DNA of 64,000 nucleotides from the NCBI GenBank assembly GCA_008828725.1, contig MEHQ01003971.1, positions 165,268-229,267 of the forward strand. The letters are read 5' to 3'. Origin of the DNA: Saccharina japonica. Taxonomy: Eukaryota > Sar > Phaeophyceae > Laminariales > Laminariaceae. Shown here one piece after another: positions 47,653 to 59,176 of the stretch. The notes under the pieces were generated by a model. It made no database searches. It was not told the origin of the DNA and saw only the letters and a program-made list of their open reading frames with translations. A program made the translations under genes and the position numbers. How positions within the stretch are numbered: the stretch's first letter is position 1; each line of letters starts with the position of its first letter.

Positions 47653-48510
47653 GCTGTTCGTGGTATGCGGTAGCTTGATACGGTCGGTGGATATCTTTGG
47701 GGGTTTCATATATTGTGGGGTTTTGTAGTATGTGTCGAGGCATTATTTAGTATGCCTCGGGTGGAAGTGTGTTGCTGTCTCCCTCTTGGGCAAAGATGTC
47801 GGGAGACAGCACTTTCACCCCTTGACAGACAGCGCCAAGGCAAATGCCTTGACAGACAGCCTTGACAGCAAAAAACAGGGGACGCTACCGAAAAATCCCC
47901 GCTTTGTGAAAAATGCCTGACAATAATGTATATATTGATATTTTTCCCTGTATTTTGTTTTTTTCGGCATTTTGCTACATTTCCGAGTCCGATCTACAGA
48001 AAAAAATGTTGAACTTCAACTGCAGAATATCGATGATTTAAAATTAGCTTTATCGAACGAGTAAAATAGCCAGACAGCCTCGCACAACAAAAACAAGATA
48101 GGGGTTTCCACAGATATTAGGAGGCTTTTTCTTCCAGGGGGATTGGGGACATATGTCTAGACAGCTGGATTTGCCTTGACAGACAGCCTTGACAGACAGA
48201 CAGCTTGACATTGACATGTCTCCCGACATCTTTGCTCTTGGGAGCAGTCGGCGATAATAATGATGCGACCCGGGCTTTGATGATAAGATATTGCCGGTAT
48301 ATATGTGTGGGTGGAGCGTGAGGGAAAGGTACGGCTCACTCCTGTGTGGTGTTCATGATGGGTCTTTGACGACAGGTACTGGCTCTGCTTGTGTGTGTAT
48401 ATTTGGGTAACGTGGTGATACGAGTTCTTTATCTACCACCTTCTCCTTGACGACCCACGGGTATAGGCACGTGGTTACACAGAACACGTTTGACAGCAGC
48501 GTACATAAAC
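47653..48510 (+). repeat. Segmental duplication, copy 2 (interrupted)
   Basis: Second copy of 43287-43735, close to identical in both flanks, but split by the TIR element at 47791-48234. Similarity ends near 48500, where copy 1 continues into the promoter side of the gene at 43803. Confidence 0.9.
47791..48234. mobile_element. 444-bp TIR element with 8-bp target duplication
   Basis: Perfect 18-bp TIRs CAAAGATGTCGGGAGACA at both ends, flanked by CTCTTGGG on both sides (47783-47790 and 48235-48242). The paralogous copy at ~43415 shows the unoccupied target (CTCCTGGG). Subterminal CTTGACAGACAG words repeat near both ends, as in hAT elements. No ORF, so it is non-autonomous. Confidence 0.93.
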
Positions 48511-48630
48511 AATCCCGCTACGCAAGATTGCACGAGTCAATCCACTGGGATACACAATTTGCTTCGGCAGGTTAGGGTGCGTTTGTGCAAAACAAATCCG
48601 TGCCCCCAGCTATTAATATTAGACCAACAA

Positions 48631-49936
48631 TTATGGGAAAAAATATGTTTGGGCTCTAGGAACTGGTTTCTAGGCCCAATATACCCGTGTTACTCGGCTG
48701 GACCCTAAAAAGTACCCATACACTCCTCAAGATCCACCCCGTAGTTTTCCGAGGGCTTTCTGGAGTAGTTCTCCGTTTCTCTAGGGTCTCGTTTTGATTT
48801 TCGGCGCAACCAATCCGTTTTCAGAAATATGCGTTGTTGGTCAAAACTGGGGCCAAAAATAATGGATCTTTGAGGATTTTAGGCTAAAACACATCAGGTC
48901 GTCAGAACTGGCAAATTGGACGAACAGTCAAAATAGGACTCTGGAGAAATGGAAAAGTACGGCAGGGCGTGTCTTAACTTCACTTCGTGGGCATTGGAAC
49001 GGAACGAACGTAAAATTATTTGCCTGAAAAAGTGGTGCTGATTGGATATTGAGAAAAAAACCACGCGAACAGATTCCAAGCGTTCCAAGCTGTCCGTAAA
49101 TTTGTAAAGAGGAAGCGTATCTGTCAAAACAGTAATCCTTGTTCAGCAGAACCGAACGGCCCACTTGGAACGAGATTTACGGCAGTTGATTGGTGCTGGA
49201 AGTGTTGCAACTGGTTGTGACATTTGCTGGGAGGGCCACCAGGGTATGGGGCAAAATGATATGACATGGGAGCACGCGATGGAGCACGTGCAGACGCCAC
49301 AGGTCTTGCCTGCGGTAGGAGCCACGCGATACGGCCATGGCCTGTACAGGAGGCTCACGAGGGGAAAATTCGGGTGGCGAACGAGACTGTGGCGATAGAT
49401 ATCTAGCGAAAACGCTGGACCGATGTTCACAGAAGCACCCAGGATACCTCGTCGAGCCGCGACGGCGATATCATAACTTCTAGATTTGTCCCGAGGGTGC
49501 CACTTGGACGGCTAGCACTGCTTGGTCTGAGGCATGTCAGGCGCTCTATTTGCGTGTGAAGCTATCCTCTGTACCAGGAGCACTCGCTGCCTACGTGACG
49601 GTACCCCTGTCCTAGAGTCCAGCTGCACAGTCCCGAGGCAAATTTCATGGGTTACTTTCTGTTGCGGCCTGTTCCAGGATCGGGTGCCTAAAAAATTCGA
49701 TCGGACACAAACCGCAAAAACAGCATGGAATGGAACGAACGAACGCGAATAGTCTCGTTCCGTTCCAGCCATTCCAAGCTATCGAATGGAGTTAAGACAC
49801 GGCCTCAGAAAGCCCTCGAAAAACTACGGGGAGCATTCTGAGGAGTCTACAGGTGTTTTGGGCCGCACCGCCGAGTAAATCGCGTATTATCGGCCTAAAA
49901 ACTCAGTTCTGAGGGCCCAAAAATAATTTCCCATAA
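48631..49936. mobile_element. ~1.3-kb TIR element
   Basis: The left end TTATGGGAAAAAATATG..TTGGGC is mirrored by GCCC..AAAAATAATTTCCCATAA at the right. The inverted similarity continues inward through TTACTCGGC, CTCCTCA and CCCCGTAGTTTT-CGAGGGC TTTCT to a GTGTCTTAACT block, so the arms are >150 bp and diverged. The interior has only short frames (49165-49398 the longest) without a transposase motif. Similarity may extend ~15 bp further out on both sides. No clear target duplication. Confidence 0.6.
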
Positions 49937-50506
49937 TAGATGGCCTTAATAGGTGGAAATTATGCTATACCCAGATAATTATTATATACCTGGTAGGGTT
50001 TACAGTGTACTCGTAGTGCACCCAGTACCCTATTCCTACGACCGATACGTGGTATGCCGGTTCACGCTTCGCGCTTGGCGCTCACGTTCTCCGGTGGCTC
50101 CTGCCGAGGGCTGATTACATTTCTGCACCTTGTGGGTGGGCGCAGGGTGCCAAGTTGTCAGACCCGAGTGGGATCAGGTTCGGGTGGGAGCAGGGTGCGA
50201 AGAGGGGGCAGGGTGTTTCGCCGCTTGCTTCCACCAGGTACCGATCCCACCCGGATCTTATCCCAGTTGGCACCCTGCGTTCACCTACAAGGTGCACAAA
50301 TATATTGAATCCTCCGCAGGGGCCGCCGGGGACCGTGGGAGTGAAGCGCGAACCGTAAATCGAGAGCGCGAAACGCGAACCGTCGCACCGTCATCCCACG
50401 TATCGGTCGTGGGATCAGGGTTCTTGATGCACTATTAATACGTGTAAAAAGTAAAACCTATATATAACTTGGGTGTACAATAATTTCCACTCAGCTGGGT
50501 GCATGG

Positions 50507-51926
50507 TAAGCCCTAGCGGCTAAGACACGCCAAAAACGGGTTAAGACAAGTACCCTAAGGCCCGCCGCAGGCTAAAACAATTGGGGTAAGACACGCTTTA
50601 AGACATTTGTCTTAAGCGCCTTTTATTGTCTTAAATGTCTTACTTCGATAAGGCATTTCCCTTAAAAAAATGTCTTAGACGTGTCTTACTGCATTTTCTC
50701 GCCCTAGCAGGCGTTTGTATCAGGTATACTAAAATCCACAACCTTTGTCAAGCGGATTTCGCTCGAAATCGGTGTGCTATCTTCCTTGAGGCAATACATA
50801 ACGACGGATATATCCTTACCATTGCCTAATTCGTCGTTCATAAAGAGATACGAAGTATGGTGTGCATACGATCCCCTACACAAAGTTAAAATATTACGAT
50901 GATAAACACAAAATCTGGGATTCTCACGCCGATTATATGTAATGGGCTTGGGATTTGCCCACGTGTTCTCAAAAAGGGCAAACCAAGGGATTGATCACTG
51001 CTCCCTTTTTTTCCTTTTTTTCCCGTCAGTTTTGCCCAAAAACAACAATAACCCTAAAAATGTGCGTAGTCCACCAAAAAAAAATGAAAATAAACAGCAG
51101 GAATGAATGGATTTGGAATTCTTGGACGAAGCACGTGGCTAATCTCCTATCTCACACAGGAAAAAAGGCGTGAGAAAGCGGGGAGGAAAATAGAAAAGTG
51201 CCCAGCTCGTATCATACATAGCATTGTACAGATTGTACATCAGAATCCAATGTCGAAGCTTGTATGTTCACACCTCCATCTGACGATAGCAAGCGGTAAA
51301 ACAGCTCAGCATACATAATCAGCAGTGCGGGTGCGTGCATGCACCAGCAGGAAAGAACGTGAACAACAGCAGTACATTAACAGCGGACTGCATAAATTCA
51401 GTGTACAGCAGTATATCGCTGTGTTGTGATCGATGGTAAGATATTCGTACGTAGTTGTTGATTTATTCGTAATACGTACGTATAACCGTTCTCTCCTCTC
51501 AGCTCCAGCAAAACCAAGGTAATTCGTACTAACATTCAGTGAAATATAGAATTACACTGTTTGCCTTGGGCCTTGGGGTCACGGGTAATTTTGGTGCGAA
51601 AAAAATGAGTTATTGCCTCCTTTCGAGTGCAGGGACGCTGCCCTACAAAAATAAGACACGTAAGGGACGAAACAGCGTCTAAGAAAAAGGGCTCTAAGAC
51701 ATTATTTAAGACATATCTTAGCCGCCCCGGACCCCGTTTTTAAGGATTTCGTATCAAACGGCGTTATTTTCGTGCTCAAAAACTGCCTTATTGCCCCTTT
51801 TGGAGCACAGGAACGTTGCCTTACGAAAATAAGACACTTAAGGGACGAAACAGCGTCTAAGACAAGCCCCTGCTGAGAAGGGGCTCTAAGACATTCTTTA
51901 AGACATGTCTTAGCCGCTAGAGCTTA
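50507..51926. mobile_element. 1.4-kb TIR element with 8-bp target duplication
   Basis: Flanked by GTGCATGG at 50499-50506 and 51927-51934. TIRs start TAAGC(C/T)CTAGCGGC and continue TAAGACA. AAGACA/TGTCTT words crowd both ends, and the right part contains two ~185-bp tandem copies (from ~51590 and ~51775, both with AAGGGACGAAACAGCGTCTA). The interior has no transposase-like ORF. The 8-bp duplication and subterminal repeats are hAT-like, although the TIR does not begin CA. Confidence 0.88.
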
Positions 51927-51934
51927 GTGCATGG

Positions 51935-53636
51935 ATTGTTTTTGCGCTTGTGCATCATCGTGAAGTTCCTTTTGAAAAGCGAGACCCTGTCTTATGTACA
52001 CGCAGATAATTATACGTACGAGCGAAAGTGTATATTGTATACGGTACAACAGCGGACGACCGCGTGGCAGACGAAGCAGCCCAAGGCCGCCAGCAAACTA
52101 CCGTGCGGGCGATCGAGATTTGCGACCGAGAACAACGCCGCAGAAAACCGAGCGAAGGCGCGAGCGAACGTAACACTAGAGGTCGCATTATGTGCACACA
52201 CAAAACGAACACGTCATCATTCTGAGTGCCCGGATACCTGGTACGTGGTAGTTAATAAGAACAGAAATTGAAAGTGTAAAGGACGCCGAGCTTCAAATAT
52301 CCATCATCGGTGAAAGCTAGGAGTTTATTCGTGTCAAAAAACAAATCTGAGATAAATGACGCTCGGCTACCAACCGCACAACAACAGCAATTAACAGGCA
52401 CACAGTCTAGACGGCCTAAACAAAACTCACCTTGGCAAAGAAGCTGCACCGGCCGTGAGAAATTGTGTTTTCGAAATACATTTCCACCCTCCACCCATAT
52501 AGGCTTTGCTCCTAGTCTCGCCGATATTTGCCTATCGACCGACGGTCATACCCACCCGTCTCCACACATTCGCACTCTGCCGCCAAGCCTGGTTTTCTTA
52601 GGCTTCCCATAGTCTACCCCCTGGTCGCGTTCAGAAGAGACTGCTGTGCCTGCAGCAATGAAAACGCGTCATGATACACAATCAGAAGGTGGGAGGACCA
52701 GCATTAACAAGGTGACACCAAACGAAACGGACAAAGACAATGACTACGCTTTCCCGTAATAAGCACTTCGTCAAGTCGACGGGCGTAGAAGCAGACATTC
52801 ACAAGACGTCAAGTAACAATAAAGTAATCGTAATCATGACCAGTACGCTCTGTGCGTATTGTCTGTGTTTTACGAACGCAAGTACAAGCTTATTATTCCA
52901 AGGAAAACACGTCACTTGCGTACCCAAAAACCTAGTCCCTGCCAACGCCGCCGATGTGCTGAAGTATCTAACTTCTGAATACTGTAGTATCAACGCGAAC
53001 ACCCTGAACACCAAGCGACCAGGAGACCGACGGGTGGTATTTGCTTCGAGGTACTATTGCGCTTACAATACACGTACTGGTATAGTGCTGTGTCCGATGC
53101 ACGCACCACTGCAGTTATCGTACTGCAGTGCTGTACGGCTTGTTGCTGCTGCGAAAGCCTACTCTCAAAATTCACGGGCGACCGGCCGCTGGCCAAAGCG
53201 TACGCTGTCAATCAAAATGCAATACGCTTACTGCTCCTCCTGCATGTACGTAGTGCTGCTGCACACAGCGGTTAATTTCCACAAAGGTGAAAACTCGTAT
53301 ATGATTTTGCATAGACGAGTCCCTACTAATAATGTAGTTTTACTGCTCTGCTGTACTACTGCTGTACTACTGCTGTACAGCCGTACTCGGAGTACACATA
53401 GGGACGCATGGTGACGATGCTCCCCTTTTTAAACTTGCGACACCTCCCGGGTTCCAAGTCAAGCACTCCCGAAGAGGAACCTTCTGGTAAATTTTACACC
53501 CGTAAAGTGTGGTACATATTCACAAAACAAACAAAACCATGGATACTTACGAAGGAGGGGTCAAGCGGATTCGTCAATGGCTGAAGATTTAGAGATGAAT
53601 TTACGGAGTACCAGGTATTATATACATACCACAGTA
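51935..53636. other. No gene firmly supported; one exon-like stretch
   Basis: Within an open plus-strand frame (52740-53414), the part ~52902-53033 has an acceptor-like TTCCAAG and a donor-like CGG/GTGGTA around a protein-like segment (PKNLVPANAADVLKYLTSEY). No family match. 53425-53480 repeats a fragment of the palindrome cap (TGCGACACCTCCCGGG, then GGAACCTT). Confidence 0.3.
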
Positions 53637-53987
53637 GTGGTACCCCGAACCATGCCAGGGCGGGGCCGGTATAATAACGGACAGAAACAAAAATACAAAA
53701 TAAGAACTGGGTCACGATCCCCGCACGCAGTCAACCACGTATCAACCGACCCACACCGACACCCACCCACCCACACCCACCCATCCACCCACTCTCACGT
53801 ACTTACCGACATCCACTCACCCACACCCCCCCCCCCAACCATCGCCCCACCCACCCAACCATCGACCCACCCACCCAACCACGTACGCACGCACCAACCG
53901 AGATCGACACACACACGCACCAACCGATCCACCCACCCACAATAACAACTACAACAACAGCAGAGTGGAATCAGTATACAGCAGCAC
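53637..53987 (+). repeat. Dispersed repeat B, copy 2
   Basis: Same head as copy 1 (31395) and the same CCACCCA/CGATC-rich tail, with an extra CACCCCCCCCCCCAACCATC segment. It ends at the same CAGCAGCAC. Head sequence nearly identical to copy 1; tail length differs. Confidence 0.8.
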
Positions 53988-55059
53988 CAGTACGTACAGC
54001 AATAGTAGTAGTCCTTATATCACCCATCTACAGCAGCAATAGCAACAACAGCAGTCCAGAAAGTAGCAGCACGTACTCGTACGTACGTACAGCGGACACA
54101 AACAAAGTACCAGGTTATACATATGTAGGGGCGTCCACATCGGCGCAAAGCAGAGTCCGCCTTTCAGTCAATATTTTGTCGGGGTGCACCCTTCTTTGTC
54201 AAATGCTCGTGCAGGAGTGTTGTACGAGTATGATGTATAGACAAAATGAAAACCAAAGCTGCGACATATTGTCTTGTCGAAATGACGTTTGCAAAAGCTT
54301 GGTGCGATACTTCCACCGAGCGTGCTATCGACAGGGTGTGTACGTAGGTTTTTAAAATGGTCCACAACAGCTGACAGTATATTTACGCAACGAATTCGCA
54401 ACCAATTTTGAGCACGACTACGTACTGCTACTACTGCTGTATACGAGTATGTACCACCCTCTGGTATAAATATACTCCGATAAGCAGTACGAGTATATGA
54501 TGCTGCTGTAAAAAAACTGACCGTTGACATTTTTTTCTTAAACTGATTCGTACCTCGGGTACATTACTCGTACTGCTGGACCAATTCAGCCGGAAATGTA
54601 AGGATCAGTTAGTCTTCATATATATGCGTAAACGATCCTTATAATTTCGTCCACCAAAGTTTAGTACAAGTCAAGAACTGAAATACATAGCCGGACCTTG
54701 CCAAAAGGAGATACCCAGGAACGGTGTTGGGTCATATAAAGGAGAATGATGAGAAGGGAGGTCTTCGGGCGCGCTGGTGAGTATAGTGTATGGTGCTTTC
54801 TATGGGGCATGCATGTAGGGCTGACCGGTCACACCTGTTTTTTTCTCCAGACGTGACCACGTGACCACAAAAAAAACAAAAACTAATAATAACTCCAGCC
54901 GCTCATCAAGGCTCACCAAACCATGCCCGCCCAAGGCCTTTCGTCCAGCTGCTTCGACCTTGTTGCACTTCCTGTGTGCCCGTAGTCTCCGCTCCAAGAC
55001 TCCCATACTAGCCATTAGCGTTCATCACGAGGCCTACGCAGGCGTCCACCTGCTTTTTT
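53988..55059. other. No gene recognised
   Basis: CAGCAG and GTACGTACGT-rich at the left. GGGGCGTCCACATCGG at ~54128 resembles one hAT-like end (compare 34313), but no partner end was found. The rest is plain non-coding. Confidence 0.35.
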
Positions 55060-55472
55060 GGGAACTGATAATCACGACCACGTAGGCGAGATTTAAATCA
55101 CAACTACGGGGACGTTTACTACCCATCCCCGGGCTTTAGGCCTTGCGTTTCGCATTTTCCCGTTGCAGTCGTCCTCTCCAGCACACCAACCAAATCCCAC
55201 AGACCAGCGTGCAACAACAGCTGAGCCCTGCAGCACCGTCTTTCTTGAAAAATAAACACTAAACTCTACCAGGTAAGTAATTATCACGTGAAGTCCCGTC
55301 GCTGTAATTATCACAACCCAAAATACCGGCAACTAACAATACCCCTAACCCTATCCCCAACCCCGACCCTATCTTCACCCCGAAACGCAAGGCCTGAAAT
55401 CCGGGATGGGTCGTAAACATCCCCGTAGTCGTAATTTAAATCTAGCCTACGTAGTCGTGATTATCAGTTCCC
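55060..55472. mobile_element. 413-bp long-TIR element (Mutator-like MITE)
   Basis: ~95-bp TIRs start GGGAACTGATAATCACGAC and run through ACGTAGGC, GATTTAAAT, ACTACGGGGA and AGGCCTTGCGTTTCG. Flanks TGCTTTTTT and TGCGTTTTT match at 8 of 9 positions, the 9-bp duplication typical of Mutator-like elements. Just inside the right TIR is a degenerate telomere-like stretch (CCCCTAACCCTATCCCCAAC). No ORF. Confidence 0.82.
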
Positions 55473-55789
55473 TGCGTTTTTAGTTCGCTCGCAAAATACA
55501 CAGTTTTGTATAGTCTTGGAAGGCGTTGGTTTTTCGGGGACACCAAATACGTCCCAGTGCCGCATTGCACGAAGAACCCTTGCTCCCTTTGCTTGATATC
55601 TCTTATACCCCGACGAGTTGAGCTGCGGTAAAATATACTATGAATAGTTCTCGACAGACACATCTGGATACGCGTACTAACACGGTGGGGGTCTCACTGT
55701 AGCGCTTGTGTTGGCAGCGTTACAGAGGGCACCTCAAGGGAAATTGAGGGAATGCGCGAAATTATAACACACCCCCTGTACCGTATGTC

Positions 55790-56590
55790 ACGCTGCACAG
55801 GGTCTTGATACCCTGCCAAGGTATGATCATCGAATACTGGCAGGGTGACAAACGCAACCACACCCTGCCAGGGTGTTAACACCTTGACATTGTACGATAT
55901 GCACATCCTGTAACAGCCGATTTTCCTAATTGAGAATTGCCTTTGCGATGAGAATGAAAATCGATTTTAGTACTTTGTTATTGTTTAAGAGTTGTATTTC
56001 GCTCACGATCAAAAATTGACCTACAGTAGAAAATATGTTCCTCGGTGGTAGGTATCGATCCACGAAAAACAAAATGAAATCAACCTTGACAGGCTCGAAA
56101 AATCAAGGATTTTAAGAGAATTTGCATTTATGAGCGAGGTACCTCGCCCATAAATCCAGATTTTCTGGGATCTTCGAGATCTTGAGACTGCCGACGCCGA
56201 TTTCGTTTTTTTGTTTTGTTATCGGCGGGTGTCTGAACTGACAATAGTTTGCATTGAAAAACATGTCTGTGAGGGAAGTATACCTCTTACTATTGAAAAA
56301 AAAATATTTTCGATTTTCATTCTCGTCGGAAAGGCAACTCTCAATTAGGAAAATCGGCTGTTCTGTCATGGTACGTTTAAAACACACACTAGCAGGGTAG
56401 AGACGCATACTCATGCTGCCGAGGTATTGGGTGACATACCCTGTACAGTATAAAACCCTGTGCAGGGTGTCGACACCCTGCCATGGAAGGTACAGATCAC
56501 CCTGGCAGGGTAGGGACGCCTACTGCATGCTGCCAAGGTATTGCGTGGCATACCCTGTACAGTACTACACCCTGACTACTACTACTACTG
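55790..56590. repeat. CCCTGCCAGGGTG motif region split by a MITE
   Basis: ACCCTGCCA/GGCAGGGT motifs like those at 31.7-32.2 kb occur on both sides (55790-55910 and 56395-56580) of the element at 55914-56360, which therefore inserted into a pre-existing motif cluster. Confidence 0.65.
55914..56360. mobile_element. 447-bp MITE with CAGCCGAT ends
   Basis: ~50-bp TIRs: CAGCCGATTTTCCTAATTGA, then GA(A/G)TTGCCTTT, then GAGAATGAAAATCG. Flanks TCCTGTAA and TTCTGTCA match at 6 of 8, compatible with an old 8-bp duplication. No ORF. A one-ended relative lies at 24120-24303. Confidence 0.8.
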
Positions 56591-57389
56591 TAGTACGGCT
56601 ACTACTACTACCACTACTACTACCACTACTGCTACAAGCATGCCTCTACCGCCTCCCCACTGCGGCGTGCTGCTACCCAGTCTGGTGTTTACTATGATAA
56701 GGATGTAGGAAATGCGTACTCACATCCTCTATGAATCATTCAACAGCAGGTAGGCGTCCTTCTAACGCCCACTGGCAGCCACTACCAAGATATCGATTTC
56801 AATCCGTTGATCGGGCGGCGTCAGCCACGAAACCTTTGTATTATGTTACTGTTGCCACTATACAGATACTACTACTACTGCTGTACGTACTGCTGTGGTG
56901 GTGTGCCCTGAAATCACACTGTTTGTTATTGTAGTGAGTGGGTGGATCGGCTTTGTACTTTTTTTGTCGGCTACAAGGTCTCCGCGTGGATTCCGGCATA
57001 TAGTGTGTCAATTTACCTGAACTGTAGATTGCGTTATCGGGTGTGGATCGTGAACCAGTCATTATTTGGTAATTTTGTTTTTGTTCGCTATACCGGTCCC
57101 GCCCTGGCGTAGTTCGGGGTACCACATAGTACATTATTTGTTAATCCCTGCTGCTGGATGAACCGTTGCTAGACATATCTCGTCGTGCGGTAAGACTGGT
57201 GTTTATTATTGCTGTGCCATATCCGTCGAACCCGCCGCCGCTCGGTCGACCGCGGCGGCCTTGGGCCGCCCTCGTCGATCGTCCGCCGCCGCCGGTCGCT
57301 CCGCCGCTCGCCCGTTGTCGCCCTTGTAGTAAATAGGACCAGATATTGTTGGAACAATACATAGGCCGAGAAGGGTGAACTGTTAGTGT
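56591..57389. other. Non-coding; trinucleotide and GC-rich tracts, repeat B head
   Basis: ACTACTACT/CTACTGCTGT tracts at 56575-56640 and 56868-56890. The head of repeat B on the minus strand at ~57010-57125. A GC-rich patch at ~57225-57315 with GGCGGCC TTG GGCCGCC palindromes. Confidence 0.45.
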
Positions 57390-57740
57390 CGTGTCACGGT
57401 GTTGTGGTGGCTCGCTTTGGCGAGAAATTGGTTTGCGGGAGTCGTGTGTTGGTGGGCGCGAAGTCACAGTGTTTTGGTAGCTCGCTTTGGCGAGAAATTG
57501 GTTTGCGGGAATCGTGTGGTGGTGGTAACGAAGTCACAGTGTGTTGGTGGCTCGCTCCAGACATTGTCGGGAGCGAAGTCACAGTGTTTTGGTGGCTCGC
57601 TTTGGCGAGAAAATGGTTTACGGGAGTCGTGGGTTGGTGGGAGCGAAGTGACAGCGTGTTGGTGGCTGGCTTTGGATACGTGTGCAGGTTGGAGCGAAGT
57701 CGCAGTGTTATCGTAGCACGCGGAAAGTCGCAGTTGTCGC
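57390..57740 (+). repeat. ~70-bp minisatellite
   Basis: Units begin GTCACAGTGTTTTGGTGGCT, continue CGCTTTGGCGAGAAATTGGT and end GGTGGGAGCGAA. Full-length units (~70 bp) alternate with shortened ones (~45-50 bp) that lack the GCGAGAAATTGG part. Frames are open on both strands only because of composition. Confidence 0.8.
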
Positions 57741-58034
57741 TTTCGCGAGTACCCTTGTTTTGTTTGGAATCGCGTTAAGATGGGAAGTCCCAACCTTTAT
57801 TTATGAGTTATGTGCTTGCGTGCCCTGAGGACGCGTAATAGTTGTCCATATTTCACCCCAAAGCGTAGGACTCAAGTAGGCCTTGCTTGAATCCCACAAC
57901 GTGGCATGCTTTACAACTCTTCCTCCCGTGTCTACTTCGACGGTCGCCGGGGCTCGGGTTAGCATGTCGTCCAGAGTCTTGATTACATCTAGCGGTGGCT
58001 GGAAGGAGTCCTTAAGGGATGCTTTAGCCTCGTC

Positions 58035-58946
58035 TCAATCGTCGACGATAGTATCGGGGAGTACGAGGAGCACCCCCTTTAGGCTCTGCGCTCTCGACAC
58101 AGCGGTGTATCCTTGTCCCTGCGCGAAGAATCCTCTTCGCGGTATCCACAGGGCTACGCGTTCGAATCCAGCTCCCTGAACCCTGTGTACGGTCATGCAT
58201 GCGGCTACCATAAGAGGCCATTGAGTAACAGTGTAAGGCACCCACACGTTTCGCTCTTGAAAAGGTTGAATCTTCGCTATGGTGCCCTTTCCCTTTCCAG
58301 TGGTAAGTTCTATGACCACCCACGCCGGTCGTTTGCACGTAGGATCCTTTTCGTCCGTCTGCGCATCCACGGAAGCGTCGGTGTCTTCCCGTACTATCCC
58401 GCACGTGGCGTTGAGGATCCCTCGGCGTTGTTCAACGTTCTTGGTTATGACGACCTGATAGGGGAAAGGTTAAGGAAGATGGCACTTAGTATTAACCGGC
58501 AGCATTAGAGAGTGTGAAGTTGCAGGTCATGCATGCACCTTGGTCAACGTTCTTCGTTATGACGACATGGATGAGGGGAGGGGAATACAGGTGGCACGTG
58601 CAGTAATATACACGAGTTACAGGGTGTAAAGTTGTAGGTCGCACATGCACTTTGGTCTCCCTGCACGAAGTGTCCTTACCTTGAGACCTCGTCGCAGCAC
58701 GAGCATTTCCGGCAGGTCGGCGTACTCCATTACTATCGGTTGACGTCCTTATACCCGTTTGAGCTTGGCGCCGTTGAGCTTAACAAACGCCTGCGCGTGC
58801 AACGTCGTGGTTTCCTTGGAAGAGGCTCCCAAAGCAAGCGCATGGTCCTCATTGAGCTCGTAACACTGAGGGACCGTATCTCCTCCGTCGGCATCACTCC
58901 GCGGTGGACGACGAGGCGACCTGTCCACTGCGGATGATGAATTCAC
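58035..58946 (-). pseudogene. PIF1/Helitron-type helicase C-terminal region, degraded
   Basis: The last exon (58454-58035) starts after a TATCAG acceptor and encodes VVITKNVEQRRGILNATCG, then QWPLMVAACMTVHRVQGAGF (helicase motif V) and GQGYTAVSRAQSLKG (motif VI). These are diagnostic of PIF1-like and Helitron helicases. The exon before it ends at a GTAAGG donor (58680) with DLPEMLVLRRGLK, and the two join in phase into the family's (L-x-L-R-x-G)-(VM-x-T-x-N) motif. Upstream in the same frame is CYELNEDHALALG, which fits the region before that motif. An in-frame TAA at 58749-58751 separates the two with no plausible intron. Motifs I-III (Walker A/B) are not found. It is therefore most likely a broken copy. 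The opposite strand is also open but has no motif. Confidence 0.75.
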
Positions 58947-59176
58947 ACGACGATGTTGGTATCGATGGCTTCTGCGACAGCATCCAGAACCGCAAGGGGC
59001 ATGTACTGGTAGTCTTTCCAGAAAGCACGCTGAAGCTGCTCGTCGAACACCGACAACGGTTTCCTGTTGTGACCATCTTGAATGTCGAAGCCCATATTAC
59101 GAGCCCTTGCCCCCTCCACAAGATGAAGAATGCGACATTCAGACTGGTTGGACGTCGTTCTTGGCTAGGCAACAGT
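58947..59176 (-). CDS. Possible upstream exon of the helicase gene
   Basis: A minus-strand frame running to a stop at 58943-58945 reads NQSECRILHLVEGARARN, then RKPLSVFDEQLQRAFWKDYQ and PLAVLDAVAEAIDTNIVV. It is protein-like, preceded by a CTAG acceptor-like site near 59177 and ended by a GTGTGA donor-like site. It is in a different frame from the next helicase segment. I do not recognise the domain, so membership in the helicase gene is inferred from position only. Confidence 0.3.

Noticed and set aside
52028..52225. RNase H-like tail (ADDRVADEAAQ) in a short plus-strand frame
   Set aside because: The resemblance is limited to a few residues, with no other RNase H motif nearby.
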